A DNA stretch of 64,000 bases from SCQX01 sp035720945 (GTDB lineage: Bacteria > Pseudomonadota > Gammaproteobacteria > Burkholderiales > Burkholderiaceae_B): positions 4,346 to 68,345 of the forward strand of contig DASTNK010000058.1 in assembly GCA_035720945.1 (NCBI GenBank), read 5' to 3'. Position 1 is the stretch's first letter. Every line of letters begins with the position of its first letter. Of this stretch, positions 40,222-50,158 are shown piece after piece. Below the pieces are notes generated by a model. The model saw nothing but the letters and a program-made list of their open reading frames with translations. It was not told the DNA's origin and searched no databases. The translations under genes were made by a program, and so were the position numbers.

Positions 40222-41126
40222 ACCGCTGGCTCAGGCAACACCGCTATGCGGCCATGGCCGCCGTGCGCCGCCTGTTGGCGCACCCATTCTCTTCCCTGGC
40301 CAACCTGCTGGTCATCGCCCTGACACTGGCCATCCCCATCATCGCCGCGTCCATTCTGGCCTCGGCGCAACCCGTGGCCAGACAGATATCAGTGTCGCCC
40401 GAGATCACCTTGTTCATGAAGCCCGGCGCGCCGGCCAGCGCCGCCACACAGGCCGCCGCGCGCATCCGCAAGCAAGCTCCGTCCGCGATCCGCGACGTGC
40501 GCATCGTTCCGCGTCAGCAAGCCCTGGCGCGCCTCAAAGCCGACCCGGCGTGGGCCGACGCGCTGGCCGCCCTGCCAGACAACCCATTGCCCGACGCCGT
40601 GATCGTGACCCTGGACAACGGTCCCGATCTGGCGTCGCATGCGGGCAAGCTGGCGGAACAATGGAAACAATGGGATGGCGTCGGCCACGTCCAGCTCGAC
40701 AGTGACTGGGTGCGCCGACTGGAAGCCATGCTCGGCTTTCTGCGTGTCGGCCTGGCGGTGCTGGCGTTGGGCGTGGCGCTGGTGGTGCTGGCCACGGTCT
40801 TCAACACCGTGCGCCTGCAGGCGCTGATGCAGCGTGAGGAAATCGGCGCTGCCCGCCTGGTGGGCGCGACCGAAGCGTTCGTGCGACGTCCATTCTTGTA
40901 TCTGGGTGCACTGACGGGTGTCGTCGCCAGCGTGGTGGCCATCGGCCTGTCCGCCATCGCGCTGCATCCGCTCAATGCGGCCCTGGCACGCCTGGGTCAG
41001 AGCTACGGCACCCAATTGTCCCTGCATCTGCCGAGCAGCGTGAACCTGGTGCTCGCGGTCGTCGTGGTCGCCATTCTGGCCGCACTGTCGGCGCGCTGGT
41101 CGGTCACGCGCAACACCCGTTTCTGA
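40218..41126 (+). CDS. ftsX: Cell division protein FtsX
   Basis: Membrane partner of FtsE. The 302-residue protein has an N-terminal helix (about 20-45), a periplasmic domain containing AASILASAQPVARQISVSPE, and three C-terminal helices with REEIGAARLVGATEAFVRRPF, the cytoplasmic coupling segment. It overlaps ftsE by four bases and ends two bases before mutY. Confidence 0.94.
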   Translation: MNRWLRQHRYAAMAAVRRLLAHPFSSLANLLVIALTLAIPIIAASILASAQPVARQISVSPEITLFMKPGAPASAATQAAARIRKQAPSAIRDVRIVPRQQALARLKADPAWADALAALPDNPLPDAVIVTLDNGPDLASHAGKLAEQWKQWDGVGHVQLDSDWVRRLEAMLGFLRVGLAVLALGVALVVLATVFNTVRLQALMQREEIGAARLVGATEAFVRRPFLYLGALTGVVASVVAIGLSAIALHPLNAALARLGQSYGTQLSLHLPSSVNLVLAVVVVAILAALSARWSVTRNTRF

Positions 41127-41128
41127 AC

Positions 41129-42193
41129 ATGCTGAACCCGGTGCCGGATACCGCGAACCTCGCGTCGCGCATCGTCCGATGGCAACGACAATCGGGCCGG
41201 CACGACCTGCCCTGGCAAGGCACGCGCGACCCGTACCGCATCTGGCTCTCGGAGATCATGCTGCAACAGACGCAGGTCACCACTGTCATCGGTTACTACC
41301 AACGGTTCCTGCGGCGCTTTCCCGATGTGGCGACCCTGGCGGCATCCACCGAGGACGAGGTCATGCCCTACTGGGCCGGGCTGGGTTACTACGCCCGCGC
41401 GCGCAACCTTCACCGCTGCGCCCGCGTTGTCGTGACAGACTGGAATGGCAAGTTCCCCCCCGACGCAACCGAGATCAGCCAACTGCCAGGCATCGGACGA
41501 TCCACCGCGGCGGCCATCGCCGCGTTCGCATTCGGTGCCCGACGCCCCATCCTGGATGGCAACGTCAAACGCGTCTTCACGCGTTACTTCGGCATAGAAG
41601 GCGATCCCGGCCAACGCGCCATCGAAACCAGCCTATGGGCTCTGGCCGAAGACGTCGTCGCGAACGCGCCGCCCGACCTGGACATGCCCGCCTACACGCA
41701 GGGGCTGATGGATCTTGGCGCCACATTGTGCACGCGCGCCCGCCCAGGGTGCGACAACTGCCCTCTCGCCACGGATTGCTATGCCCGGCGCACCGCGCGA
41801 CAGGGTGATTTTCCCAACCGAAAAACCCGTAAAGCCCGCCCTGAGCGTCATTGCCGAATGCTGGTTCTGGAGAGTGGCGGGAAAATACTGCTCGAACGTC
41901 GGCCCGCACCCGGCATCTGGGGCGGCCTGTGGTGCCTGCCGCAGTATGACGAGCCGGGCGATCTGACGGTGGCGCTATCCCGTTGGGGACTGGACAAGAG
42001 TCAGGCCCGCCCCCTGGAGCCAATCAAGCACGACTTCACGCATTTCCGCCTGCACATCGAGCCATGGCTGGCCCACACGGCCAACGCCGCCCTGGCCGAA
42101 CCCGTCGCCACGCAAAACTGGGTGGCCGCCGGCGACCTGGACGCCACCGCCCTTCCCGCTCCCGTCAAAAAACTGTTGGCCCGGCTTTTCTAG
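41129..42193 (+). CDS. mutY: A/G-specific adenine glycosylase MutY
   Basis: Removes adenine paired with 8-oxoguanine, preventing G-to-T mutations. The 354-residue protein has the HhH-GPD core with MLQQTQVTTVIGYYQRFL, LPGIGRSTAAAIAAFAFG and the catalytic Asp in PILDGNVKRVF. The [4Fe-4S] motif is CTRARPGCDNCPLATDC (C-x6-C-x2-C-x5-C), and a C-terminal NUDIX-like domain recognises 8-oxoG. Its start lies directly after ftsX. Confidence 0.95.
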   Translation: MLNPVPDTANLASRIVRWQRQSGRHDLPWQGTRDPYRIWLSEIMLQQTQVTTVIGYYQRFLRRFPDVATLAASTEDEVMPYWAGLGYYARARNLHRCARVVVTDWNGKFPPDATEISQLPGIGRSTAAAIAAFAFGARRPILDGNVKRVFTRYFGIEGDPGQRAIETSLWALAEDVVANAPPDLDMPAYTQGLMDLGATLCTRARPGCDNCPLATDCYARRTARQGDFPNRKTRKARPERHCRMLVLESGGKILLERRPAPGIWGGLWCLPQYDEPGDLTVALSRWGLDKSQARPLEPIKHDFTHFRLHIEPWLAHTANAALAEPVATQNWVAAGDLDATALPAPVKKLLARLF

Positions 42194-42760
42194 CGACTTT
42201 CGGTCGTCGAAATGGATGTTGCATCGAACACCAGCAGTGCTGCAGATTGAACCGTTTGAGCGGCTCTGGTCGACGGAGGTTCTATTCTATTAACCCGCCC
42301 CAGGATGGGGGGAGTATGCATGGACGGATATTGCTGGCGTTGTGGACGATTGGGCACTTCGAGGCCCACGTGGCAACTTGATGCCTAAGCGGTAATTCAA
42401 GACATCCGCGACGTCATTCTCTTTGCCCGAAACAGGCTTGCCGACCCCTTCACATGCCATCAACGCGAGCTGTCTATCGGGGCCAGGGGTGGGCCCGGTG
42501 TAAGGCGTGCGCCGGATCTGGCTTGGCCGGGCGGGGGCAGTCGTCGGGCGACTGTTTGAGCGGAGTCGCGTCGGAACGGCGCGGCGGAGCGAGTTTCGCC
42601 CGGCGCCCGCCTGGACGAGACAGATTCGGATGAAGCACGCCGTGCCGGGCACGCCCCTGGCCCCGATAGACAGCGTCAACGAAAGAAAGAATAAACGACG
42701 CCAAAGAGATAAGACAGCGCCAACGAAATAAGCGGTTCCAAAGACAGACAGTCCCAAAGA
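42194..42760. other. Long intergenic stretch with degenerate repeats
   Basis: No convincing gene is seen between mutY and the gltA terminator. The segment contains GTTTGAGCGG twice, exactly 300 bases apart (42254-42263 and 42554-42563). An imperfect 16-base repeat, GACAGCGYCAACGAAA, lies at 42669-42684 and 42713-42728. The part around 42550-42735 resembles a degenerate GTTTGAGCGnAGCGAGTTTCGC type intergenic element that I recall from Burkholderiales genomes, but I cannot confirm copies. A reverse open frame here has no family features. Confidence 0.4.
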
Positions 42761-42797
42761 ATTCGGGCCACCATCAATCAGTGATGGCGGCCCGAAT
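42761..42797 (-). terminator. Stem-loop downstream of gltA
   Basis: A 16-base stem with one mismatch pairs 42761-42776 with 42782-42797 around a 5-base loop (ATCAG). On the minus strand it is followed by TCTTTGG, a weak T-rich tail, and lies 77 bases after the gltA stop codon. It is the probable end of the sdh-gltA transcript. Confidence 0.6.
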
Positions 42798-42873
42798 CAG
42801 GACTATTTCAAGCCAACTTCAGCCGGCATGGGGACGAGCCCTTTTGCCCTGGTGCGGCGTGGGAAGCCAGCTA

Positions 42874-44172
42874 TTACCGCTTCACGTCACGCACCACACT
42901 ACCCGTGTACAACTGGCGCGGACGGCCGATCTTGTAGTTGGGATCGGACAGCATTTCGCTCCATTGGGCAATCCAGCCCACCGTGCGGGCCAGCGCGAAG
43001 ATGGCCGTGAACAGGGACGTGGGGATGCCGATGGCGCGCTGCACGATGCCGGAATAGAAGTCGACATTGGGATACAGCTTGCGTTCGACGAAGTACTCGT
43101 CTTCCAGCGCGATGCGTTCGAGTTCCATGGCCAGCTTGAACAACGGGTCTTTTTCCAGGCCCAGCGCAGACAGCACCTCCTTGCAGGTCTGCTGCATGAG
43201 CTTGGCGCGCGGGTCGTAGTTCTTGTAGACACGATGACCAAAGCCCATGAGGCGGACACCCGAGTTCTTGTCCTTGACCTGCTCCATGAACTCGCCGACC
43301 TTCTCGATGCCGCCATTGGCCTGCAGGTGTTCGAGCATCTGCAGGCAGGCTTCGTTGGCGCCGCCATGCGCCGGTCCCCACAGGCAGGCCACCCCGGCCG
43401 CGATGGCCGCGAACGGATTGGTGCCCGACGAGCCGCACAGCCGCACCGTGGAGGTGGACGCGTTCTGCTCGTGGTCGGCGTGCAGAATGAAGATACGGTC
43501 CAGCGCGCGCTCGACCACTTCATTCACGTGATATTCCTCGCAGGGCGTGGCGAACATCATGCGCAGGAAGTTGCCGGTGTAGGAAAGATCGTTCTTGGGA
43601 TAGATATACGGCTGGCCCACCGAGTGCTTGTACGCCATGGCTACCAACGTGGGCATCTTGGCGATGAGCCGTATGGCGGATACGTCGCGATGATGCGGGT
43701 TGGTGATGTCGGTGGAGTCGTGGTAGAAGGCCGACAGCGCCCCGACCAGACCCGTGAGCACAGCCATGGGGTGTGCATCGCGGCGGAAGCCGCGCAGAAA
43801 CACGTGGATCTGCTCGTTGACCATGGTGTGATGCGTGACCAGCGAGTCGAAATCCTTCTTCTGCTGCCCACCCGGCAGATCGCCATTCAGGATGAGGTAG
43901 CAGATATCCAGGAAGTCACATTTCTGGGCCAGCTGGTCGATGGGGTAGCCACGGTACAGCAATTGGCCTTTGTCGCCGTCGATGTACGTGATGCCCGATT
44001 CGCAGGCCGCCGTGGACAGGAACCCCGGGTCGTACGTGAACATGCCCGCCTGGCTGTAGAGCTTGCGGATATCGACGACATCGGGCCCTATGGTTCCCTG
44101 ATAGACGGGGAATTCAATGGAGGGGCTGCCGTCCGAAAAAGACAGTGTGGCTTTGTTGTCTGATAGTTGCAT
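42874..44172 (-). CDS. gltA: Citrate synthase
   Basis: Condenses acetyl-CoA and oxaloacetate in the TCA cycle. The 432-residue protein has the N-terminal extension of type II (NADH-sensitive) enzymes, the catalytic His regions [15 protein letters not shown] and [15 protein letters not shown], and the active-site Asp near [11 protein letters not shown]. It is the last gene of the sdhCDAB-sdhE-gltA operon, 17 bases after sdhE. A separate citrate synthase family gene (prpC) lies at 51071. Confidence 0.96.
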   Translation of the reverse strand: MQLSDNKATLSFSDGSPSIEFPVYQGTIGPDVVDIRKLYSQAGMFTYDPGFLSTAACESGITYIDGDKGQLLYRGYPIDQLAQKCDFLDICYLILNGDLPGGQQKKDFDSLVTHHTMVNEQIHVFLRGFRRDAHPMAVLTGLVGALSAFYHDSTDITNPHHRDVSAIRLIAKMPTLVAMAYKHSVGQPYIYPKNDLSYTGNFLRMMFATPCEEYHVNEVVERALDRIFILHADHEQNASTSTVRLCGSSGTNPFAAIAAGVACLWGPAHGGANEACLQMLEHLQANGGIEKVGEFMEQVKDKNSGVRLMGFGHRVYKNYDPRAKLMQQTCKEVLSALGLEKDPLFKLAMELERIALEDEYFVERKLYPNVDFYSGIVQRAIGIPTSLFTAIFALARTVGWIAQWSEMLSDPNYKIGRPRQLYTGSVVRDVKR

Positions 44173-44189
44173 CGCAATTCCTCAAAAAA

Positions 44190-44450
44190 TCACAGCGCCC
44201 GCATTTGTCCGATCAGGCGACGGATGTCAGGGGTGTCGTAACACCCTTGCGGCTCCGCCCTGGCCAGCAGTATGTCGAGCAAATCGTTATCACCCATCTC
44301 GAACAACAGAGTCAACGCGGAGACGTCGACGTCGGTGAGGTGGGCTTCGTACTGATCCAGAAATCGGGTGAGAATCAGGTCGTTTTCCAGCAAACCCCGA
44401 CGGGCTCTCCAGCGCAAACGCGCGCGATCGAGGTCGGACAGTGGCTTCAT
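44190..44450 (-). CDS. sdhE: FAD assembly factor SdhE
   Basis: Small protein (86 residues) required for covalent FAD attachment to SdhA. It has the family motif RARRGLLENDLILTRFL (the RGxxE core). It lies between sdhB and gltA, the usual place in betaproteobacteria, which supports the call despite its size. Confidence 0.93.
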   Translation of the reverse strand: MKPLSDLDRARLRWRARRGLLENDLILTRFLDQYEAHLTDVDVSALTLLFEMGDNDLLDILLARAEPQGCYDTPDIRRLIGQMRAL

Positions 44451-44469
44451 TGAAGACGCCTCGTGTGAT

Positions 44470-45186
44470 CTACAGGCTGCGGCGCGCCAGCATCTCTTTG
44501 ATCTTGCCGATGGCGTGTGAGGGGTTCAACCCCTTCGGACAGACGTCGGCGCAGTTCATGATGGTGTGGCAACGGAACAGCCTATAGGGATCGTCCAGAT
44601 TGTCTAGACGCTCGTTGGTGGCCTCATCGCGTGAATCGGCGATGAAGCGGTAAGCCTGCAGCAACCCGGCCGGCCCGACGAATTTGTCGGGATTCCACCA
44701 GAACGACGGGCACGACGTGGAACAGCAGGCGCACAGAATGCATTCGTACAGGCCGTTGAGCTCTTCGCGCGCTTCCGGCGTTTGCAGACGCTCACGCTCG
44801 GGCGGCGGCTGATCGTTGATCAGGAACGGCTTGATCGAATGGTACTGATTGTAGAAGTCGGTCATGTCGACGACCAGATCGCGCACCACCGGAAGCCCCG
44901 GAAGTGGGCGCAGCACGATGGGTTCCTTCAGTTCGAGCAGATTGGTCGTGCACGCCAGCCCGTTTTTGCCATTGATGTTCATGGCATCGGAACCACAGAC
45001 CCCCTCGCGGCAGGAGCGGCGCAGTGTAAGGCTGTCGTCGACATCGTTCTTGATGCGCAGGATGGCATCGAGCAGCATTTTGTCGCCGGGATGCAGCTCG
45101 ACATCGAGCTTCTGCATGTAGGGGCGCTCGTCCTTGTCGGGATCGTAGCGGTAGATTTCAAACTTCACGATGCGTTTTTCACTCAT
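44470..45186 (-). CDS. sdhB: Succinate dehydrogenase iron-sulfur subunit
   Basis: Carries electrons from SdhA flavin to the membrane quinone site. The 238-residue protein has the [2Fe-2S] motif SCREGVCGSDAMNINGKNG plus ACTTNL. The [4Fe-4S]/[3Fe-4S] cysteines are in CILCACCSTSCPSFWW and CHTIMNCADVCPKGLNP. It follows sdhA by 13 bases. Confidence 0.97.
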   Translation of the reverse strand: MSEKRIVKFEIYRYDPDKDERPYMQKLDVELHPGDKMLLDAILRIKNDVDDSLTLRRSCREGVCGSDAMNINGKNGLACTTNLLELKEPIVLRPLPGLPVVRDLVVDMTDFYNQYHSIKPFLINDQPPPERERLQTPEAREELNGLYECILCACCSTSCPSFWWNPDKFVGPAGLLQAYRFIADSRDEATNERLDNLDDPYRLFRCHTIMNCADVCPKGLNPSHAIGKIKEMLARRSL

Positions 45187-45199
45187 TTCGATATCCTGC

Positions 45200-46978
45200 T
45201 TAGAAGGTCCGGGCTTTCGGCGGGAAGCTGTCGACCGACAGAGGTTTCAATTCAACGGGCTTGTAGTCGAGGCGACGGCCTTCGGAGAACCACAGCGTGT
45301 GCCGCAGCCATTCCTTGTCGTCGCGTTCCGGGTATTCCTTGAGTGAGTGGGCGCCACGGCTTTCGTGGCGACTGGCGGCCGACTTGGTCGTGGCCAGCGC
45401 GACCTCGATCATGTTGGTGAGCTCCAGTGCCTCGCAACGCGCGGTATTGAATACCTTGGACTTGTCTTTGAACGAAACGTTCGCCACGCGCGCCGCAAGA
45501 TTTTCGATTTGCTCGACTCCCTCATTTAGGAGATCCTGTGAACGGAACACACCGCAATGGTGCTGCATGGACACACGGATGGCGTTGCCGACATCGGAGA
45601 CCGTTTCATCGGACTTGCGGTTCTCCAGCGCATCGACGCGTTCCAGCGAATGGTCGATGGACGACTGTGGAATCGGCTGATGCATGTGCTGGCGCTCGGG
45701 ATGCGAGGCCACGATGTGGTTGCCGGCCGCGCGGCCGAACACCACCAGGTCGAGTAACGAGTTCGTGCCGAGGCGGTTGGCGCCGTGCACCGATACCGCG
45801 GCGCATTCGCCAATGGCGTACAGACCGTTGACAACCTTGTTTTGGCCGTTGGCGTAATTCAGCACCTGGCCCTGGACGTTGGCGGGTATGCCACCCATCT
45901 GGTAATGGATGGTCGGCACCACCGGAATGGGTTCCTTGATGGGGTCGACGTTGGCGAACTTGATGGCGATTTCGCGAATGGAGGGCAGGCGTTTCTTGAT
46001 GGTGTCCGCGCCCAGATGATCTAGTTTCAGCAGGATGTGGTCCTTGTTGGCGCCGCAACCCCGCCCTTCCTTGATTTCCTGGTCCATGGAACGGGACACG
46101 AAGTCGCGTGGCGCCAAGTCTTTGAGCGTGGGCGCGTAGCGTTCCATGAAGCGCTCGCCATCCTTGTTGAGCAGGATGCCACCTTCGCCACGCACCCCTT
46201 CGGTGATGAGCACCCCGGCACCCGCCACGCCAGTGGGGTGGAACTGCCAGAACTCCATGTCTTGCAGAGGCAGATCGGCGCGCGCCGCCATGCCCAGGCC
46301 ATCGCCGGTATTGATGTAGGCATTGGTGGTGGCGGCCCAGATACGGCCCGCGCCGCCCGTGGCCAGCACCGTGGTCTTGGCCTCGAGCACGTAGATGTCG
46401 CCGGTTTCCATTTCCAGGGCGGTGACACCCAGAACATCGCCGGCCTCGTTGCGCAGCAGGTCGAGCGCCATCCATTCGACGAAGAACTGGGTGCGCGCCG
46501 CCACGTTGCGCTGATAGAGCGTGTGCAACAGGGCGTGGCCGGTGCGGTCAGCCGCGGCACAGGCGCGCTGCACCGGTTTTTCGCCGAAATTGGCGGTGTG
46601 GCCGCCAAAAGGCCGTTGATAAATGGTGCCGTCGGGATTGCGGTCGAACGGCATGCCGTAGTGTTCGAGTTCGTAGACGGCGTTGGGTGCTTCGCGGCAC
46701 ATGAACTCGATGGCGTCCTGGTCACCGAGCCAGTCGGAGCCCTTGACGGTGTCGTACATGTGCCAGTACCAGTTGTCCTGGCTCATGTTGGACAGCGAGG
46801 CGCTGATGCCTCCCTGCGCCGCCACCGTGTGCGAACGTGTGGGAAACACCTTGGAGAGCACCGCCACCGACAGCCCCGCCTGGGCCAATTGCAGTGAACA
46901 GCGCATGCCGGCCCCGCCGGCACCCACGACGACGACATCGAATCGGCGGTGGGGGATGGATTTTTTGACAGCGGCCAC
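45200..46978 (-). CDS. sdhA: Succinate dehydrogenase flavoprotein subunit
   Basis: Oxidises succinate to fumarate with covalently bound FAD. The 592-residue protein has VVVVGAGGAGMRCSLQLA, the flavinylation His in TRSHTVAAQGGISA, HPTGVAGAGVLITEG, and active-site residues near YQMGGIPANVQGQV and HGANRLGTNSLLDLVVFG. It follows sdhD directly. Its maturation factor SdhE is in the same operon. Confidence 0.97.
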   Translation of the reverse strand: MAAVKKSIPHRRFDVVVVGAGGAGMRCSLQLAQAGLSVAVLSKVFPTRSHTVAAQGGISASLSNMSQDNWYWHMYDTVKGSDWLGDQDAIEFMCREAPNAVYELEHYGMPFDRNPDGTIYQRPFGGHTANFGEKPVQRACAAADRTGHALLHTLYQRNVAARTQFFVEWMALDLLRNEAGDVLGVTALEMETGDIYVLEAKTTVLATGGAGRIWAATTNAYINTGDGLGMAARADLPLQDMEFWQFHPTGVAGAGVLITEGVRGEGGILLNKDGERFMERYAPTLKDLAPRDFVSRSMDQEIKEGRGCGANKDHILLKLDHLGADTIKKRLPSIREIAIKFANVDPIKEPIPVVPTIHYQMGGIPANVQGQVLNYANGQNKVVNGLYAIGECAAVSVHGANRLGTNSLLDLVVFGRAAGNHIVASHPERQHMHQPIPQSSIDHSLERVDALENRKSDETVSDVGNAIRVSMQHHCGVFRSQDLLNEGVEQIENLAARVANVSFKDKSKVFNTARCEALELTNMIEVALATTKSAASRHESRGAHSLKEYPERDDKEWLRHTLWFSEGRRLDYKPVELKPLSVDSFPPKARTF

Positions 46979-46981
46979 GGT

Positions 46982-47365
46982 TTACAAGCTCCAGAGAATA
47001 TTTAGGAAGTACACGACTGTGCCCACCAACCATAGAATGGTCAGGACATACAGCAACAGGCGCACGCCCGTTGGCTTGACGTAGTCCATCCAGATGTCGC
47101 GCACACCGATCCAGGCATGCCACGCCAGCGACAGGAACGCCAGCGAAGCCAGGATCTGCCCCATGGGCAGCCCGATACAGTGGAAAGAGAACAGATTTCG
47201 CCAACCGGCGAAATCAAGGTTCGACGTGAAGATGAGGCCAATGCAGAGGACGACGGTGTAGACCGCCATGATGACCGCGGTGACGCGCTGGACGATGAAA
47301 TCGCGTGCGCCGTAGTGCGCGCCCACCAGGAGGCGCTTGGTACCGATACGTTCTTGAGTCGCCAT
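46982..47365 (-). CDS. sdhD: Succinate dehydrogenase membrane anchor subunit
   Basis: A 127-residue integral membrane subunit with three helices (about 30-48, 68-90 and 103-125), beginning MATQERIGTKRLLVGAHYGA. It contains ARDFIVQRVTAVIMAVY and the heme/quinone-side HAWIGVRDIWMDYVKP. Its start codon overlaps the sdhC stop by one base (TAATG). Confidence 0.94.
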   Translation of the reverse strand: MATQERIGTKRLLVGAHYGARDFIVQRVTAVIMAVYTVVLCIGLIFTSNLDFAGWRNLFSFHCIGLPMGQILASLAFLSLAWHAWIGVRDIWMDYVKPTGVRLLLYVLTILWLVGTVVYFLNILWSL

Positions 47366-47778
47366 TACCAGGCTCCGAATAGTTTGAGGCCGAAAATCAC
47401 CGTCAGGGCCAGACTGACCCCGAACACCACGCCCGCGGTCTTCTGCGCCGTGATTTTGTCGTAACCAAGATGCAGGTCGATGGTGAGGTAGCGGATGCCG
47501 GCGCAGAAATGGTGCAGGAACGCCCAGATGAGGATGAGCAGAATGATCTTACAGACTGGGTGGGCGACCCATGCGTGCATGGCCGCGAAGCTTTCAGGCG
47601 ACGTGACGCTCAGCGCGAACAACGGCACGATCACCAGAGGCAGGCAAAGAAACAGCAACGCACCGCTGAGACGGTGCATGATGGATGATTTCCCTGCCAA
47701 CGGCAGGCGGTAGCTCAGTATCTGCGAGATGCTGATGTTGCGATACTGCGGACGCGGCTTTGGCGCGGAATCGGACAT
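47365..47778 (-). CDS. sdhC: Succinate dehydrogenase cytochrome b556 subunit
   Basis: A 137-residue membrane subunit. RPQYRNISISQILSYRLPLAG precedes SIMHRLSGALLFLCLPL (quinone-site Ser/Arg region). HHFCAGIRYLTIDLHLG carries the heme His, and three membrane helices are evident. It is first in the sdhCDAB-sdhE-gltA run, 100 bases after the GntR gene on the same strand. Confidence 0.95.
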   Translation of the reverse strand: MSDSAPKPRPQYRNISISQILSYRLPLAGKSSIMHRLSGALLFLCLPLVIVPLFALSVTSPESFAAMHAWVAHPVCKIILLILIWAFLHHFCAGIRYLTIDLHLGYDKITAQKTAGVVFGVSLALTVIFGLKLFGAW

Positions 47779-47878
47779 AATGGCCTCGAGGTGATGACAA
47801 CAAATGATTTATTGCAAAGCAGTGCCGGTATTTTCGCCCAACAGGCGGTGTGTATCAAACCGACACGGAAAAAGACAG

Positions 47879-48697
47879 CTAGTTCAGACTGTTCCGGTAG
47901 TGGAACCGTTCCGTGACATACAACCCCCGGCGCACCTCGACCGGCCGGTCTCCATAGGTGTATGACAACCGCTCGACGAGCAGCAGCGGGCCGCCTGGCT
48001 CGACTTCGAGCAGATCGGCCTGCTCGACCGTGGCAGGCACCGCCTTGATCTTTTCATCGGCGCGCACCATGCTGATTCCGAATTCGGATTCGAACAGCGC
48101 ATACAGCGGCCCACGATAGCGGGCCAGAGATTCCGCGGTAAGCCCCCGAAACACCGACCCTGGCAGCCAGATGTCGTCGAGGATGGTGGGAATCTGATCA
48201 AACGACAACAACCGCCGCAAATTCACGGCTGTGTCCGACGCACGCAGCTCCAGCAGGCTTGCGACGTCGGCGGGCGCCTTGAGGCGGCGGCAGTCGAGGA
48301 TGCGACTGCCCGACACGGGCGGTTTGCCGTCGTCGGGGGTGAGACGCAGGAAACGGTACCGTACCTTCGCCTCGCTGTGCGTGGCGACGAACGTGCCCTT
48401 TCCCTGGCGCCGCAACAACAGATTTTCGGCGGCGAGTTCGTCAATGGCCTTGCGCACCGTGCCCTGGCTGACCTGGAACCGGCTGGCAAGTTCGAACTCA
48501 CTGGGGATCGCCTCACCGGGCTTCCATTCCCCACGATCCAGGCTTTGCAACAACAGCCCCTTGATCTGCTGATACAACGGGCTGAACGCGGCGCTGTGCG
48601 CGCCGCGTTCGGGGGCGTTGGGCCGATCCGGCAGAGGGGCGTCAGGCATGGGGGGGGAGACTCGGGGGACGAGAAAAAACGACGGTTCGCATCCCAT
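47879..48697 (-). CDS. GntR/HutC family regulator of the TCA/methylcitrate genes (predicted)
   Basis: A 272-residue regulator. The N-terminal winged helix is PLYQQIKGLLLQSLDRGEWK with AIPSEFELASRFQVSQGTVRKAID, and the UTRA ligand domain runs from about residue 105. It lies between sdhC and mdh, facing mdh. A 12-bp palindrome in its upstream region recurs before acnB, so it likely regulates these genes and itself. Ligand unknown. The start is ATG 48697 (purine-rich GAGAA upstream) or ATG 48649 (closer to family N-termini but without a ribosome-binding site). Confidence 0.85.
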   Translation of the reverse strand: MGCEPSFFLVPRVSPPMPDAPLPDRPNAPERGAHSAAFSPLYQQIKGLLLQSLDRGEWKPGEAIPSEFELASRFQVSQGTVRKAIDELAAENLLLRRQGKGTFVATHSEAKVRYRFLRLTPDDGKPPVSGSRILDCRRLKAPADVASLLELRASDTAVNLRRLLSFDQIPTILDDIWLPGSVFRGLTAESLARYRGPLYALFESEFGISMVRADEKIKAVPATVEQADLLEVEPGGPLLLVERLSYTYGDRPVEVRRGLYVTERFHYRNSLN

Positions 48698-49005
48698 CTA
48701 TTCTCGCATGCCAGGGGATTTCTGTCTAACAGTCTTGTGTCTTATATAAGATATAAGACAATTGACGCAAACGGAAATTTGCTCTACTCTTTCGCCGTCG
48801 CACAGGGCCATGATTGCGGCACCGCACCAAGACGCTCAGCCGAGCGTTTCCAGTGGTCCCGTGGTGGCCTGACGTCGTATCGTGGCGCCTCCGGCATCCT
48901 GGTTGACACGATGAGCCACCGCCCGCCCAGGTCGCACCAAACGCATTACACTGCTCGTACTTGACATTCACCCCCTCCAATTCGCAACCTTACCGGAGAT
49001 CATCC
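48698..49005. promoter_or_regulatory. Divergent control region between the GntR gene and mdh
   Basis: A 308-base region. It holds the GntR-type operator at 48739-48759 and, 2 bases later, a promoter-like pair on the plus strand: TTGACG (48762-48767) and TACTCT (48785-48790), 17 bases apart. The -35 fits the consensus well and the -10 weakly. The remainder up to the mdh start (ribosome-binding site CCGGAG) shows no gene or clear structure. Confidence 0.5.
48739..48759. promoter_or_regulatory. Predicted GntR operator upstream of mdh
   Basis: A perfect 12-bp palindrome TCTTATATAAGA (48740-48751) lies inside a wider inverted repeat with GTCTTAT at 48739-48745 and ATAAGAC at 48753-48759. TATAAG, a -10-like sequence, overlaps its right part. 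The same palindrome recurs at 54152-54163 before acnB. Confidence 0.7.
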
Positions 49006-49995
49006 ATGTCCAAACCCGCCATGCGCGTCGCCGTCACCGGCGCCGCGGGCCAGATCGGATACGCACTACTGTTTCGCATCGCCTCGGGCGAAATGCTCGG
49101 CAAAGACCAGCCCGTGATTCTCCAGCTTCTCGAGATTCCCGACGAAAAAGCCCAGAACGCGCTCAAGGGCGTGATGATGGAGCTCGACGACTGCGCCTTC
49201 CCGCTGCTGGTCGGCATGACCGCGCACAGCGACCCGCGCACGGCATTCAAGGACGCCGATGTCGCATTGCTGGTGGGCGCGCGCCCACGCAGCAAAGGCA
49301 TGGAACGCAAGGATCTCCTGCAGGTCAACGCGCAGATCTTCACCGCCCAGGGCAAAGCGCTGAACGACGTCGCCAGCCGCAATGTCAAGGTGCTGGTGGT
49401 GGGCAATCCCGCCAACACCAACGCCTATATCGCCATGAAGTCCGCGCCCGATCTGCCGGCGAAGAACTTCACCGCCATGCTGCGCCTGGATCACAACCGC
49501 GCGTTGTCGCAACTCGCGGCCAAATCCGGCAAGCCGGTGGGCGACATCGAAAAACTCGTGGTCTGGGGCAACCACTCTCCCACCATGTACCCCGACATCC
49601 GCTTCGCGACGGTCGGCGGGCAGAGCCTGGCCAAACTCATCAACGACGACGCCTGGAACCGCGACACCTTCATTCCGACGGTGGGCAAGCGAGGCGCGGC
49701 CATCATCGAGGCCCGCGGCCTGTCGTCGGCGGCCTCGGCCGCCAATGCCGCCATCGATCACGTTCACGACTGGCTGCTCGGCAGCAACGGCAAGTGGGTC
49801 ACCATGGGCGTGCCGTCCAACGGATCGTACGGTATTCCGGAAGGCATCGTGTACGGCGTTCCCGTCACCACCGTCAACGGCGAGTACACGCGTGTCGAAG
49901 GCCTGCAGATAGACACATTCTCGCGCGAGCGCATGGACTTCACGCTGAAGGAACTGCTGGAAGAGCGCGAAGGCGTCAAGGACCTGCTGGCCTGA
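49006..49995 (+). CDS. mdh: Malate dehydrogenase
   Basis: NAD-dependent oxidation of malate to oxaloacetate. The 329-residue protein begins [22 protein letters not shown] with the NAD loop. It has [48 protein letters not shown] and the catalytic His in [13 protein letters not shown]. It matches the eukaryote-cytosol-like bacterial MDH group of this length. The start ATG 49006 has CGGAG upstream. It heads the plus-strand half of the central-carbon cluster. Confidence 0.97.
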   Translation: MSKPAMRVAVTGAAGQIGYALLFRIASGEMLGKDQPVILQLLEIPDEKAQNALKGVMMELDDCAFPLLVGMTAHSDPRTAFKDADVALLVGARPRSKGMERKDLLQVNAQIFTAQGKALNDVASRNVKVLVVGNPANTNAYIAMKSAPDLPAKNFTAMLRLDHNRALSQLAAKSGKPVGDIEKLVVWGNHSPTMYPDIRFATVGGQSLAKLINDDAWNRDTFIPTVGKRGAAIIEARGLSSAASAANAAIDHVHDWLLGSNGKWVTMGVPSNGSYGIPEGIVYGVPVTTVNGEYTRVEGLQIDTFSRERMDFTLKELLEEREGVKDLLA

Positions 49996-50158
49996 CGGCC
50001 CGCCGCGGCAGTTCGTTCCCCGCCCGGGGCGCGCGGCGGCCAACCCGCCGAGCGCCCCGCGGAAACCCCTCGCCGATCCAGGCCGCTCCGGCCCACATCC
50101 CTGGCCGACGGACCGGCGAACCAACCGGGCGGGCACCCCGCCCCACGGAGATCCCGCA

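Noticed and set aside
42290..42757. 155-codon reverse open frame between mutY and gltA
   Set aside because: No recognisable domain, no good ribosome-binding site, and it runs over the repeats and near the gltA terminator; probably not a gene.
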